The notes under the pieces: generated by a model
Seen by the model: the letters and a program-made list of their open reading frames with translations, nothing else
Told to the model about the DNA's origin: nothing
Databases searched by the model: none
Assembly (NCBI RefSeq): GCF_020740795.1
Contig: NC_067301.1
Span: 124,001 to 188,000 of the forward strand
Source of the DNA: Apus apus
Lineage: Eukaryota > Chordata > Aves > Apodiformes > Apodidae
DNA: 64,000 nucleotides
Direction of reading: 5' to 3'
In this document: piece by piece, positions 38,801 to 48,445 of the stretch
How positions within the stretch are numbered: the stretch's first letter is position 1
Layout: each line of letters begins with the position of its first letter
Position numbers and translations under genes: made by a program

Positions 38801-41358
38801 ACACTCTCTTCTTTGAAGCAGTGCCAGAAAGCATGACACACATAGCAAATAATTAAAAAAAATAAATAAACCCAGGAGTACAAATAGAAACCAAAGTTCC
38901 TCACAACCATGGACTTCATCAGCTTTGAAAACATTCCGCTAAGTATGTCTCAAGAGACTACTACGCTGTAAATGCATTCTCAAAAATGTATTTGTTGCAT
39001 CTAGCAAAAAGAGAAAAAAAGAAAAATACGTATTTTTTTTACTTACTGCTGCTGAGTACCCTGAGTCAGCACAGATAAGAAACAGTCTTGATCTATACTT
39101 AAAAACACAAAGCTCTGTCTGGCTAAAACTTGTAGGCTTTTCAATTTTACACATTCTATTTCCACAAAACAACGTAAGCAGACAAACTAGTGAGATGGCA
39201 AGTGATTAACTACTTAAGTATGCCTGGATTCCTTACTGTGTTTTTTGGAGTGTGTTCAGATGCAACTGCCACCAACTCCTCTATGCTGTACGTCATCACA
39301 TCTGTCTGAAACACTCTTCGGTCGTTCAGAGCCTGGAAAAAGTCATTGTTTGCTAATTGAAAAAAAAAAACAAACAGGAAAAGCAAAACAAACACAAGGA
39401 AGTCAGTAAGGAGACTATTTTGAAAGTATTCTTACAGCCCTTGTACTTTTGTCATCTTTTTGGTGAAGTCCAAGGTGAGGTGAGGAAAGTCTGTGTAGTG
39501 ACAAAGGAAAAAGGAATACTGATTACACTACTGGAGTGACCTATTAATGTTACAGAAAATGAGTATGAAGAAGGAGAAAGGACAGAATGTGACGGCAAAA
39601 GAACAATTTTAGCTACTTAATTCTGTTGGAAAACACAGACTATCCAGTAATTTCTCAAAGTGAGGCATGAATGCTTTTTTCCAATATATAGACAAAGTTA
39701 TTAGTAGGCAGCTATAGATACAGGATTCTGAAGAAACAGAAGCAGTAGGTGGGCATTTTAAAAGAAAAGATAACATGATTTTTAAAAAGGCAACAAAAAA
39801 ACCAAACAACAACCCACAGTGCTTCAGAAAGTCAACTGTCTGCAGGATAGCTGTTTTCATGTTGTTGGTTACCAGACACGTTTATTCAAACCAAGCTGCT
39901 GTACAGCTTCTACGCTTCCAGATTTTTTCCACACATACCTTGGACCTGTTGGACACACTGCAAGGCATAATTGAGAGCACTGATGGTGCTAGGCTTGCTG
40001 GAACTCCTTTTCTCTTCAGGCAAACACCTTTTCATTTCTCGGATCATCATCATCAGATCTCTGTGAGACTGGCTCCAATTCAGCTGCTCACTGCAAAAGA
40101 GAGGTTAAACTTTACCAGAGACTTCTGGTATAGGAGCTTCTCTTCTGTCAACTACTTAAAATTATTCACTAAATTACCTTTTTATGGGCTTGGCCACAGA
40201 GTCGCAGAATAGCCAGAAATGTCCTAATGCTCACTGACAGTATTTCCTGTTCTGTCTTCCTCACTTCTTTGATACTTAATATTTTCTCCTCTATCTTCCT
40301 CCTTTCCAGCTCCAACATGTCATGGATGGCAAAGTCACATCATAACCAATCTGCTTGCTAAAATGCTTAGCAACTAAAAATAAGCTGATGTTTACTCATG
40401 ATTTCCTAAATCTCACTAGAATTAAAAAAATGAACAGACACTGATTCTTTATGTATATAATTCTTTATAGGCTTGAAATCTACATCTGATTATAAGCACT
40501 TCAGGGTAATGTGAGGTCATCAAAACAGACACGATGTTAAGATTTTATTATTCATGTGACTCAGGAGTCTTTATTATCCTTTGAGTTGTTGGCCTCAACA
40601 GCTGCAAGGTTATTAACAAGCAGCATCTCCCTCTTTTTACTTTTCCTTATTTCACTGACTGATAAATCAGCAGTTAATATCCTCAAAACACAAACTGATT
40701 CTAATCCTACACAACAGACACAAACACCATAATTTTAAATAACTTTTGCCCACTCTTGCTACATATATCACTAAATAAGCTCAAGTACTGCACATTAACT
40801 TTACACTGCATAAGCTATACCTATTTAATGTCTTTTTTGTTAAAAATATTTTTTTTTCATGTAATTCATGAGATTTCTGAGCTTTCAGAAAAATTATTTA
40901 AGTAATTTATGCTTTACTACAGCTAAATGCAGTCTTTAGATTAAGTAAATATAGAAGCCACAAAAGGGTCAATGACGTATCTGGATCAGCCAATCTAAGA
41001 ATCAGGCAAACAGCTTATGAGGAACCATGGAGCAGCAATCTCATCTACACGTGCTACCATTATAAACATCACGGGCTGCGATTCAGACAACCTTTCTTGG
41101 TGTACTGAGCCTCAAGAAGAAACCCGGCTCACAACTACCCTAGGTCTTTGTCTCTGGCTTCAGTTCTCTGCTGAAGTTCAGCACACCAGTTCAAGCAGCC
41201 GGACCATCGGTTGTAAAGAGTTACCTGTTAACTTTGCTCTGTCTCACGAAACTTCCAGCTGAACAGCCCTTCGGTTCGCGGCTGCAGCAATCAGTTCCAG
41301 TTCTGACGGAGCCGGGCCCGTTAAACTCTGTTCCGCTGGAAATGGTTCCCGCACACAT
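21940..41358 (-). CDS. PER3: Period circadian regulator 3, complete, 21 coding exons
   Basis: Coding exons, 5' to 3' on the minus strand: 41358-41225, 40090-39939, 39352-39237, 38402-38201, 37109-37061, 35380-35238, 34874-34796, 34100-33994, 33741-33585, 32629-32524, 32102-31977, 31246-31120, 30037-29893, 29223-29096, 28687-28505, 27866-27615, 27137-26410, 25341-25164, 24611-24434, 23843-23693, 22062-21940. All junctions keep phase, giving 1187 residues against about 1201 in human. Order: N-terminal helical region, PAS-A, PAS-B/PAC, CK1-binding and Ser-rich region, NLS-like basic runs, Pro/Ser-rich region, CRY-binding C-terminus. The family acts in the nucleus with CRY proteins to repress CLOCK:BMAL1 and is phosphorylated by CK1. 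The start is uncertain: an in-frame ATG at 41514 with a stronger context would add 52 residues. The chosen start best matches the human N-terminal length. PER3 rather than PER1 or PER2 is supported by motifs and by neighbours. Confidence 0.95.
21964..22001. repeat. PER3: 21-bp in-frame tandem duplication in PER3 last exon
   Basis: TTTCCCCTTGTTTTCCA occurs at 21964-21980 and again at 21985-22001, a period of 21 bp. On the coding strand this is seven codons repeated in frame. Confidence 0.9.
23421..23484. repeat. PER3: 32-bp tandem duplication in PER3 intron 20
   Basis: ACTTTGCTACAGGTGTTCC, followed by a variable base and TACACAGAATT, occurs at 23421 and at 23453. The two copies differ at about two positions, which suggests a recent duplication. 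Confidence 0.9.
24434..25341 (-). CDS. PER3: PER3 exons 18-19, without an 18-residue VNTR
   Basis: Exon 18 (25341-25164) encodes a Ser-rich segment, [20 protein letters not shown]. Human carries its 54-bp variable repeat in the corresponding exon; no such repeat is seen here. Exon 19 (24611-24434) encodes [17 protein letters not shown] and [20 protein letters not shown], matching human WRMIRQTPERILMTYQVPE. Residues are about 979-1097. Confidence 0.9.
26410..27137 (-). CDS. PER3: PER3 exon 17: long Pro/Ser-rich exon
   Basis: This 728-bp exon encodes about 243 residues. It opens with a basic [10 protein letters not shown] run likely to act as a nuclear localisation signal. A low-complexity Ser/Pro region follows, then [15 protein letters not shown] (human LDTFMTVFLPDPPV), a proline run and [19 protein letters not shown], a block shared with human PER3. 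It ends in phase 0 at ASC|GTAAGT. Confidence 0.94.
27615..32102 (-). CDS. PER3: PER3 exons 11-16: CK1-binding and Ser-rich regulatory region
   Basis: Exons 32102-31977, 31246-31120, 30037-29893, 29223-29096, 28687-28505 and 27866-27615 encode about residues 416-735. Family landmarks are [50 protein letters not shown], the basic LKRKCK, a [10 protein letters not shown] acidic Ser run, [15 protein letters not shown] and [17 protein letters not shown]. In PER proteins this part holds CK1-docking and phosphorylation sites. Exon 15 has tandem CAG acceptors, so one alanine may be included or skipped. Confidence 0.92.
30838..30966. repeat. G/T-rich simple sequence, (GTTTT)n-like
   Basis: This is a long run of TTTG/GTTTT-type units with almost no C or A on the + strand, lying in a PER3 intron. 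Similar tracts occur at about 8705-8740, 12480-12520 and 24020-24100. C/A-rich counterparts occur at about 29405-29475 and 38465-38525. Confidence 0.75.
32524..34874 (-). CDS. PER3: PER3 exons 7-10: PAS-B and PAC
   Basis: Exons 34874-34796, 34100-33994, 33741-33585 and 32629-32524 encode about residues 266-415. Landmarks are [55 protein letters not shown] and [19 protein letters not shown]. The family-conserved Trp and the FIIGRHKVR strand are intact. PAS-B mediates PER dimerisation. The last exon continues into a charged helix, [18 protein letters not shown]. Confidence 0.94.
35238..38402 (-). CDS. PER3: PER3 exons 4-6: PAS-A domain
   Basis: Exon 4 (38402-38201) encodes [20 protein letters not shown] and [16 protein letters not shown]. 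Exon 5 (37109-37061) is only 49 bp and encodes [12 protein letters not shown]. Exon 6 (35380-35238) encodes [14 protein letters not shown] and EKIHSGYE. Together they span about residues 135-265 and match human PAS-A almost throughout. Exon 5 ends in a GC donor (AG|GCAAGT) in place of GT. Joining AG to the GGGG start of exon 6 gives Arg-Gly-Gly, as in human RGGED. Confidence 0.93.
39237..40090 (-). CDS. PER3: PER3 exons 2-3: N-terminal helical region
   Basis: Exon 2 (40090-39939) encodes [20 protein letters not shown] and [19 protein letters not shown], the conserved PER region before PAS-A (human KPSTLDALNYALRCVHSVQ). [11 protein letters not shown] resembles the leucine-rich export-like stretch of the family. 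Exon 3 (39352-39237) encodes [10 protein letters not shown] and [19 protein letters not shown], which leads into PAS-A. Residues are about 45-134. Confidence 0.92.
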
Positions 41359-41514
41359 CGTGCGCCCTGATCCCGCGTCCCCCCGGCGCTCTCCCTCCGG
41401 CCTCCCTGTGCCTACAGGGCCGATCGCCTTCTCCCGCACGGCCCCAGTCCCCGCAGCTGGGGACCAACTTGCGCCGCGTTCCGAGCTGCCGCCCCGGAGC
41501 CTGCCCACGTCCAT
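41225..41514 (-). CDS. PER3: PER3 exon 1 with two possible start codons
   Basis: The exon ends at the donor AACAG|GTAAC and leaves AG, which exon 2 completes to Ser (N-S-E-Q, like human HSEQ). The frame is open well upstream in GC-rich DNA. ATG at 41358 (MCAGTISS, A at -3) gives 44 residues before the junction, close to the human number. ATG at 41514 (MDVGRLRG, G at -3 and G at +4) has the stronger context. The N-terminal sequence itself is poorly conserved, so the choice rests on length and context. Confidence 0.65.
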
Positions 41515-41830
41515 CTCCGATCCGCAGAACGCCACAGAGCGGGCGCATCGACAGCCTGCAGCCTGACTCCTGGGCGCGCTCAGACCCTCGGCACAGCAAA
41601 GGGGCCTGGCGAGCCTTCTGCGGGAAAAACCAGACACCGCCTCAAAGGGAGGCGGGAGGCGCCCGCCCGCCCCGCGCTGCCGCCGGCCGCTCGCCCGAGC
41701 CGGCTCTCCCCCCGTGCGGCTCACCAGGGGCGGCCCCCTCCTCCATGCGGCCCCGCAGCCCCGGCCCCTCCGCCGCCCCCCGCCCTGCCTGCCGGGCCCC
41801 GCGGAGCCGCGCGCCGCCCCCACCCCGCGG

Positions 41831-41885
41831 TTACGTAACGCCGGCCGCACGCGGCGGCCCCGCTCGCACACACCGCGGCCACGTG
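41831..41885 (-). promoter_or_regulatory. PER3: PER3 clock elements: D-box and E-box
   Basis: A perfect palindromic D-box TTACGTAA lies at 41831-41838, and a canonical E-box CACGTG at 41880-41885. Both are in the CpG island upstream of PER3 exon 1. CLOCK:BMAL1 binds E-boxes, and DBP/TEF/HLF or E4BP4 bind D-boxes; D-box control of Per3 is established in mammals. Another CACGTG lies just inside PER3 intron 1 at 41048-41053. Occupancy here is inferred. Confidence 0.8.
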
Positions 41886-41939
41886 CGCCGCCCCGCCCCG
41901 CCCCGCGCGCCGCGCACAGAGAGCAGGAGGCGGAGCCAG

Positions 41940-42563
41940 GGTCAGAGCCGCTTTATTGGGCAGCGCCGGGCGCGCGGCGGGGCGGGGCGCGAGGCGAGGC
42001 GGCCCCGCCCCGCCCCTCACGCGCCGCCGCACGCGGCCCCCGTGCCCGCGCCTGCCCCGCGCCGCCCCGCCCCGCCGGACCCGGGAGGGGCGCTCCGCGG
42101 TGGCGTCGGTGCTCGGTGGGGCGGCGCTTCCCCCGCCCCGCCCCCCGCCGGCGCGTCCCGGCTGGGCGGGGAGGGCGCGGGGCGCTCCCGGAGGCAGAGG
42201 TTAGCACGCAAGGCACAATGGCACCGAGGAGGGCAGGAGGAGGGCAGGAAGACCCCAAACCAGTCTGCAGCACCCGTGACGGCACCGTGAGCCAAGACAG
42301 CATCGCGAGTGGAATCCCAGAGCCAAATCCTCCTCACCAGCTCCGTGCCCTGGTCCGTCAAGGCACTGTGCAAGTGGTGGGCTGTGCTTGTTAGTAATTT
42401 ATGACAGGAGTGTCTTAAGGCAACCAGGTAAAGTTAGTTAACATTTCAGTAATCAAAATAGTTTTGCTCAAAACAGCAGAAAATAGGCTGAAAATACAGC
42501 AGGTTTGAAGTGGAGAGGCTGAAGATGGGGCCCCTTCAGATGACTGGAGTTTCTTCCTGTAAC
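41940..42563 (-). other. VAMP3: VAMP3 3'UTR
   Basis: Non-coding sequence runs from the VAMP3 stop to the AATAAA at 41957-41952. The first 350 bases are AT-balanced and the last 250 lie in the PER3 CpG island. Confidence 0.6.
41952..41957 (-). other. VAMP3: VAMP3 poly(A) signal AATAAA
   Basis: AATAAA on the minus strand is about 606 nt after the VAMP3 stop codon. Its cleavage site would fall near 41930-41940, about 45-60 bp from the PER3 E-box. It is the only canonical signal noticed between VAMP3 and PER3. Confidence 0.65.
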
Positions 42564-45500
42564 TCATGGAGACAGACTCCAGACTACAAAAAGAAGAATC
42601 AAGTTGGACAAATGACAGTCTCATTCAGCCCCTCACCATAACAATCCTGCATGTTAAGAATTTAAGATCCTAGAGATTGGTAAAGAGGGATTTAAGAGTT
42701 CCTAGTGTTGGTTTTCCTAGTTTCAGTTCTCCCCTGTGCTTGCACACTGATGTTTCTCACCCAAGATCACCTGCCTGTTGCCAATCCTTACTGCAGTGTT
42801 TGTTACTGTATTACAACACAATCTTTGTTCTCCTTTAAAAATCCATGGGGATTACATGAGCATCCAGACTAACCTACATGCTCCTGAGTTGCTATCCTGA
42901 CCCAACATTAATACCATTTCATCAAAGTCTCTACCTGAAAAAACCCTCCCTCCAACAGCAGTGCATGAGGAGCTGCCACTCTGAAGAGGACCACTCAGCA
43001 AGAAGCTGGGACCAATGAAATAGTTCCCAAATCAGGGAGGCATATGATATTTCTCCTTATACCTCTGCAAGATGCAGCTATAAGAATGAGGAACCTTCAC
43101 TTTTTAAGTTCTTGCTACTTTCACCCTTTTCACTCCACACATGTTGGAGCTTCAGCTCCTGAAGCTTCCATAGTGACTGCAATTTACCATTCATGGCAGG
43201 AAACAGTTGTTAAAGCAGTCACTGCTACTTCTAATTGAAGTTGCACATACTTTCATTTGAGTATCCTGGCTTTACTTGAACTGTACCAGCCAGGGAATTA
43301 ATACCATCTATGCCAACTCAGTAAGAAACCCCTTTTAGGTGGAACTTACCAATAATGAGGATGACGATAATGACAACAACAGTTATCAATATTGCCCACA
43401 TCTGTGAAAAAAGCCACACAACACTTACTACAAACCATGCAGCAGCATTAACTGGCCCTTAAGCTACAGAAGGGCAGCCCCTGCAAGGTGCTTTTGCACT
43501 GTGTGCAAGTCTAAGAGTGCAAATACAACTTTTTCAGTGAGTGAGATGGATTCCCCGTTAGCACCAGGAGCTGGTGGGCTGTGCAGGCAGGCAGAGCAGC
43601 CCAAACCAGTGGGGGCTTCTGTAGGGTGCCTCCATGTGGGGCCCGCCCCGGGTGACTACACAAGCAGGAGTCAAGAACTATTAATCATTATTTCTACTCT
43701 TACCCCATGAAATATATCTTTCACTGTGTCTGTCACTCACCAAAATGATTCCAACATTCACCCACAGCTACAATCACAGGAGTCTGAAGGAGCTCCTCCT
43801 GCTTTCTAATACATCCTGCACACTAACTCAACGCTTGGCCTTTTTCCTCCTGTTGCCCAAGGCCTCAGATTGCTGAGGTGTTTCCCTCTGGCCATTACTA
43901 TCTTAGCAAGGTCTTGCATCAAACTATACAGCTGGTAATACACTTCACCTAACCTCTATTCCATGTCTTAAAAAACAGATGCTATAACTTAAATAACATT
44001 GTTAAAAGTCACTTTTACTTCTGCCTTTTGAGATGCCAGTCCTAACAGTGTTAACTGCAATACTGCACAGGGTATGTGTACAAGCCATGGTTACCTTACA
44101 GTTCTTCCACCAGTACTTTCTTTTCAGCTTGGCTGCACTGGTCTCAAACTGGGAAGCTCCTGCTTGCAGTGCATCAGCACGGTCATCCAGCTCCGACAGC
44201 TTCTGATCACGCTCCAGCACCTTGTCCACGTTCACTCTCATGATGTCCACAACCTGCATCAGTTTAATGCTTAGTCAGTTATCAGTGGCATGACCCACTG
44301 TGGAGCTTAACTACAGGCAACAGATAACACACAGCTCTCTTAGTGCTCTCTTCTCAGACGTAGGAGCTATTGCCTTTCGGGAGATCCAGTCATAAGCTTT
44401 AAGAAATCCCATGAAGCTCACCTGTCCCTGGAAACTCCTAATACCTACTTTAAAAGGTCAGTACTGCCAGCTGTGCTGGCATTCCCTTAGCCTGGAATAT
44501 AATTCCTGACTCTTTTCAGGAGCAGTTGAGGCATATAAGGATGATAGTCAACTGCACATCAAACAACGCTGTCAGTAGCCAACCTAGCCAAAATTCAGGC
44601 TGCCCAGAGGTCTGCACGAGTCATATTTAATGACCAGCCTCCATTGCTTCTGAGGAGAGAAAAGCTTGTTCTCTGTAAGAAAAAAAGTTTTTATCTTGAC
44701 TTATGCCAAATCCTTAAGCACTGAGATTGAAACTATTGTCTGGATACTAGTAACTTCTTTCTGCTTCCCTACCCCAGCTGAAAAGATTTCTATTTTCTTT
44801 AATCTTTGCAAGAGTTAAGATGACACAAGTACAATAAAACAAGCTGAATGATATGAGGCTCCCCCTTTGTATAACAAAACCACTTTGGCCAAAATATCCG
44901 TTCTAGTTACACAGATTTTCTGAAGGAAAATTATTACACTGCTGTCAGGGTAGATTTTTACCTCATCTACTTGGTGTTGAGTCTGCTGGAGACGGCGATT
45001 ACTGCCAGCAGCCACATTGGAGCTTCCAGGGACACCGGTCGACCTGCAGTACAGAAAGTCACCATTACTCTGTTTAGCTTTTGACAGGCGGTAGTTTTGG
45101 GTTTTAGTGGATATGCTTAAACAAGTTATCTGACACTCCTGAAAACAGGGACCTTGTACCCTTGGAATAAATATGGGGTAGTTTCCTGCTGGAGAAGTGA
45201 GGTTTTAACAGCTGTCAGTAGGTGTAAGTCCTGCAGTTCCCAACATCTTGCCAGTGAATTGCTTGATGCTAGAAGACAGTAGAGGCTTTCCTCCTGCATC
45301 AAAAGCATCTGCTGTTTAGTGCATGCTGATACTCAGAAGAGCTGAATCTGAGCATCAACTGTATTCACACATTTGCACGCTGACTTCTAGTTTACATTTT
45401 GTGACAACAAACGCATAAATACACGACAAGCAAACCAGGAAGCCTGTGACAAGGCTCAAGGGCAGCCCGCGTATAACACAACACAACTGCTCCTCTGTTT

Positions 45501-45944
45501 GGCAGTTAAGTCACCGCCTCGTGCTGTCTCGCTGCTGGCCCCAGGCTGAAACAGACTCGGAAATGACATCCCTTCCTGAGTGGCAGCTCCAGCAGCAATA
45601 ACAAGATCTCTCACCAGAAGCTCGCTCAGCGCTCCAGCTGCGTAGGCAGTGCTCCAAGAGACCCCCGGGCTCGCGGAACTCCGCCCGGGCCACCGCCGAG
45701 CCGCCAGGGTAGGACAGCCCGCCCCAGCAGACGCCAACATGCCCGCTGCCCGGCCCGAGCAGCGGATCGCGGCGTGCCAGCGACGGCCCGGCCCGGCCCC
45801 CGCACCGCCCGCACCTCACGACTTCGCGCACTGCCGCTCCTGGGGCACCCGCCGACAGCGCCGGGCCGGGCGGGCCGCCCGCGCCGCACAGCAGGGCTAG
45901 GCCTGTCCCCGCCGCCCCTCCCCGCGATGCCCCCGGACTCACAT
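42564..45944 (-). CDS. VAMP3: VAMP3/cellubrevin, complete, five exons
   Basis: Coding exons are 45944-45943 (AT only), 45043-44962, 44253-44095, 43401-43350 and 42583-42564, joining to 104 residues (human 100). The N-terminus [10 protein letters not shown] is followed by the R-SNARE motif ([13 protein letters not shown], then [19 protein letters not shown]). The zero-layer arginine is at about residue 43. The conserved WWKNCK linker precedes the tail anchor [19 protein letters not shown]. Family role: the v-SNARE of recycling endosomes and secretory vesicles, which pairs with syntaxin and SNAP23/25 on target membranes. The start codon is split by intron 1 (AT|G). VAMP3 is favoured over VAMP2 by the short N-terminus and by its PER3/CAMTA1 neighbours. 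The terminal exon (VWSLSP, TGA 42566-42564) is the least certain part. Confidence 0.94.
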
Positions 45945-46400
45945 CGTGAAGCGGGGTAGGACCCTTCGTGGCAACACGTCCGGCCAGCGCCCAACAGGAA
46001 GTGCGACAGCCCCGGCGGCGCCCCGGATATGACGGAATCGTGGGCGCGGCAGAGGGGGCAGGGCCTGGGAGGGGCAGGAGGTGGGGACAAGGGCGGGGGT
46101 GTGGGCGGGGTCAGCGACGAGCGGGGCGGGGCATCTGTTGCGCGCCTCCGCGAGGGGGCGTGGCGTTGCGAGGCCACGCCCCCGCCGCGCCCTGCGGGGT
46201 CCGCGCGGTCCCGGGGGGTCCGGGCGCCCGGCGCGCGGCTCTGGGCTCTCCCGGACGGGGGTGTCCGGGCGGGCCGGGGCCCCGCGTACCTCGTACTGGG
46301 ACAGGCCGGTACCGAGGCTGGTTGATTTCCTCACATTTGTGCTTCCAGTTCCCTCCCCCGGCCCCCCCACTGTCGGTCAGAAGAGGGGACAGTGAGCAAA
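45600..46400. promoter_or_regulatory. VAMP3: CpG island promoter of VAMP3
   Basis: A GC/CpG-dense block surrounds VAMP3 exon 1 (AT at 45944-45943, donor GTGAGT at 45942). There are several GGGGCGGG-type Sp1 boxes upstream (for example near 46110-46130) and no TATA box, as expected for a housekeeping SNARE gene. Overlapping open frames on both strands here are considered spurious. Confidence 0.8.
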
Positions 46401-47340
46401 GCAGCTGCTTGGTGCGCACTTTTTTTGGCCAGGGTCAAACCACCACAGCACTAAAGGTGAACCCAGGAATTAACAGACACATACAATGGAAAATCGGGGA
46501 AGTATTTATAAGAAAAATCGGGAGTTAAATGCTGATTTAAAGAGAAACATCAAAACTTTTTTCTCTGAAGTCCAGAATAAACTCCCTCAATAAAATCTCA
46601 TCTTCTATTGTGGCCCCAGGTTTCAGAAGCACTAACTCATAATAGTAGTAACAGTCTCTCACAGATCAGATGATCGATTTATTCAAGCTGTTTTTCCCTG
46701 CTAGGCTAGCGTAGAGTCAGGTACAAAAGTTGCATTACTGAGGGCTGGTTCATGTAACTTACTTATCTGTTCAGTGCAACAGTTGATTATTGTCTCAGTT
46801 ATTAGCATTACTGTGTTATGAAGTGTGACCTCTTAGGTTTCTGCATATGCAAGCCTCTTGAATTCTATGGTTCACCTCTGCTTGGTGCACAGTGCAGACT
46901 TTAGCATTCTACTACTAGCTGTGCATGGTTCCTTGTTAAAAGTCTGGACACCCTCCCTGCCCTGCAAGTGGTTCTCTACTGAAGAGGAACGGAAAATAAA
47001 TAATCTCAGAACAGCTAGTAATCCATAGATGAGTATGTATCCTCCATGTATAGACTATTCTGTAGTTCTGCTAGAAAACCTATTCAGAATTGAGGCCATG
47101 TAAGGGCTGGTGAAATATTTACAGATATGTAATATTTTGCCTCCTGACATAATTTCATTGAACATTTCCAAATTTGATAAACTACAGCATATTGCCTTGA
47201 AAACAAATTCCCACCAAACCAGGCTGCTAGGTGCAGCCAGGCAGAACTTGTGTTTTAAGGACAAATGAATTTATTTTTTTATTTATTAACAAACAATTTT
47301 GTGCAGGTGTAGTCATCTTGGCAAGCCTGTAATTTGAAGC
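46401..47340. other. Intergenic region upstream of VAMP3
   Basis: AT-rich sequence between the VAMP3 CpG island and the CR1 element. No gene, repeat family or clear regulatory site was recognised. Confidence 0.5.
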
Positions 47341-47345
47341 TTGGA

Positions 47346-48445
47346 TTACAGAATCAGAGAACATGCTGAGTTGGAAGGGACCCATGAGGATCATCGAGTC
47401 CAACTACTGTGCCTGTGTAGGGCACCCCAAGAATCACCCCATGTGTTTGAGAGCATCATCCAAATGCTTCTTGAACTCAGGCAGGCTTGGTGCTGTGACC
47501 AACTGTCCTGGGGCGCTTGCTCCACTGCTCAACCACCGTCTGGGGGAAAAAACTTTTCCTGATACTCAGCCTAAACCTCTCCTGATTCAGCTTCCTGCCA
47601 GTTCCCTGAATCCTATCACTGGTCACAGAAGTGATCAGGACCCGCCTCATCTCTTCCCGTGGTTAGGAACCACAGACTGCAATGAGGTCACCCCTCAGCC
47701 TCCTCTTCTCCAGGCTGAATAATCCAAGTGACCTCTGCTGCTCCTCATAAGTCATCCCATCCAGACCCTTCATCCTCCTCGAGGCTCTCCTTTGGACACT
47801 CTCCAATAGCTTCATGTCCTTTTTATATTGTGGTGCCCAAAATTGCAGGCAGTGCTCCAGGTGAGGCCGCACCAGAGCAGAGCAGAGCAGAGCGGGACAA
47901 TCACCTCCTTGACCAGCTGGCAATGCTCTGCTTCATGTGCCCCAGGACACAGCTGGCCCTTCTGGTGCCAGGACACACTGCCAGCTCATCTCCAGTTTGC
48001 CAACAACCAGGACCCGCAGGTCCCTCTTCACCCACTGCTCTCTAGCCACTTGTTCCCATGTCTGCACTGACCACCAGGGTTGTCCCGTCCCAGGGGCAGA
48101 ATCTGGCACTTGCCCTTGTTAAACTCCATGTGGTTGGTGACTGTCCATCTCTCCAACCTGTCCAGGTCTCCCTGCAGGGCCTGCCTGACCTCCAGGAAGT
48201 CGACAGCTCCTCTCAGCTTTGCATCATCAGCAAACTTGCTTAGAATTCCTTCAAGTCCTGCCTCCAAGTCGTTGAAGAGGACTGGGCCTAGGATGGAACC
48301 CTGCAGGACCCCACTAGTGACTGGTCACCAGCCTGATGTTACCCCAGTCATTGTCACTCTTTGTGCTCCACCTGTGAGCCAGTTGCTCACCCATCGTATG
48401 GTTGGCTTGTCCCAGCTCTGTGCTGGACATGTTGTCCCAGAGGTT
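47346..48445 (-). mobile_element. CR1 LINE, 5'-truncated, about 1.1 kb
   Basis: In minus orientation the sequence reads as the 3' half of CR1. A reverse-transcriptase segment includes KFADDAKLRGAV (the F-A-D-D catalytic box) and WTVTNHMEFNKGKCQ. Next comes the C-terminal [18 protein letters not shown] / LLESVQRRA block, and then the tail GTTGGACTCGATGATCCTCA. The reading frame is broken, so this is a dead copy. It lies between the CAMTA1 3' end and the VAMP3 promoter. Confidence 0.93.

Larger units (their letters stand above)
41270..42200. promoter_or_regulatory. PER3: CpG island over PER3 promoter and VAMP3 3' end
   Basis: This is a very GC- and CpG-rich block with many CCGCCC/GGGCGG Sp1-type boxes in an otherwise AT-rich region. 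It covers PER3 exon 1 and promoter and extends into the last part of the VAMP3 transcript. Long open frames here on both strands are GC artefacts. No TATA box was seen. Confidence 0.85.

Noticed and set aside
41469-42394. Long + strand open frames rich in Pro, Arg and Ala
   Set aside because: They lie in a CpG island where stop codons are rare by composition; they have no domain and overlap PER3 exon 1 and the VAMP3 3'UTR antisense.
42390-42402. Alternative VAMP3 terminal exon after TTACTAACAAG
   Set aside because: The branch-point-like TACTAAC sits too close to the AG and the resulting tail does not resemble VAMP3.
43135-43160. TGTGGAGTG match suggesting a VWS-type VAMP3 C-terminus
   Set aside because: No AG acceptor precedes TGTGG at the needed position.
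45511-46528. Several long open frames on both strands around VAMP3 exon 1
   Set aside because: Low-complexity Arg/Gly/Pro/Ala translations in GC-rich promoter DNA, without family resemblance.
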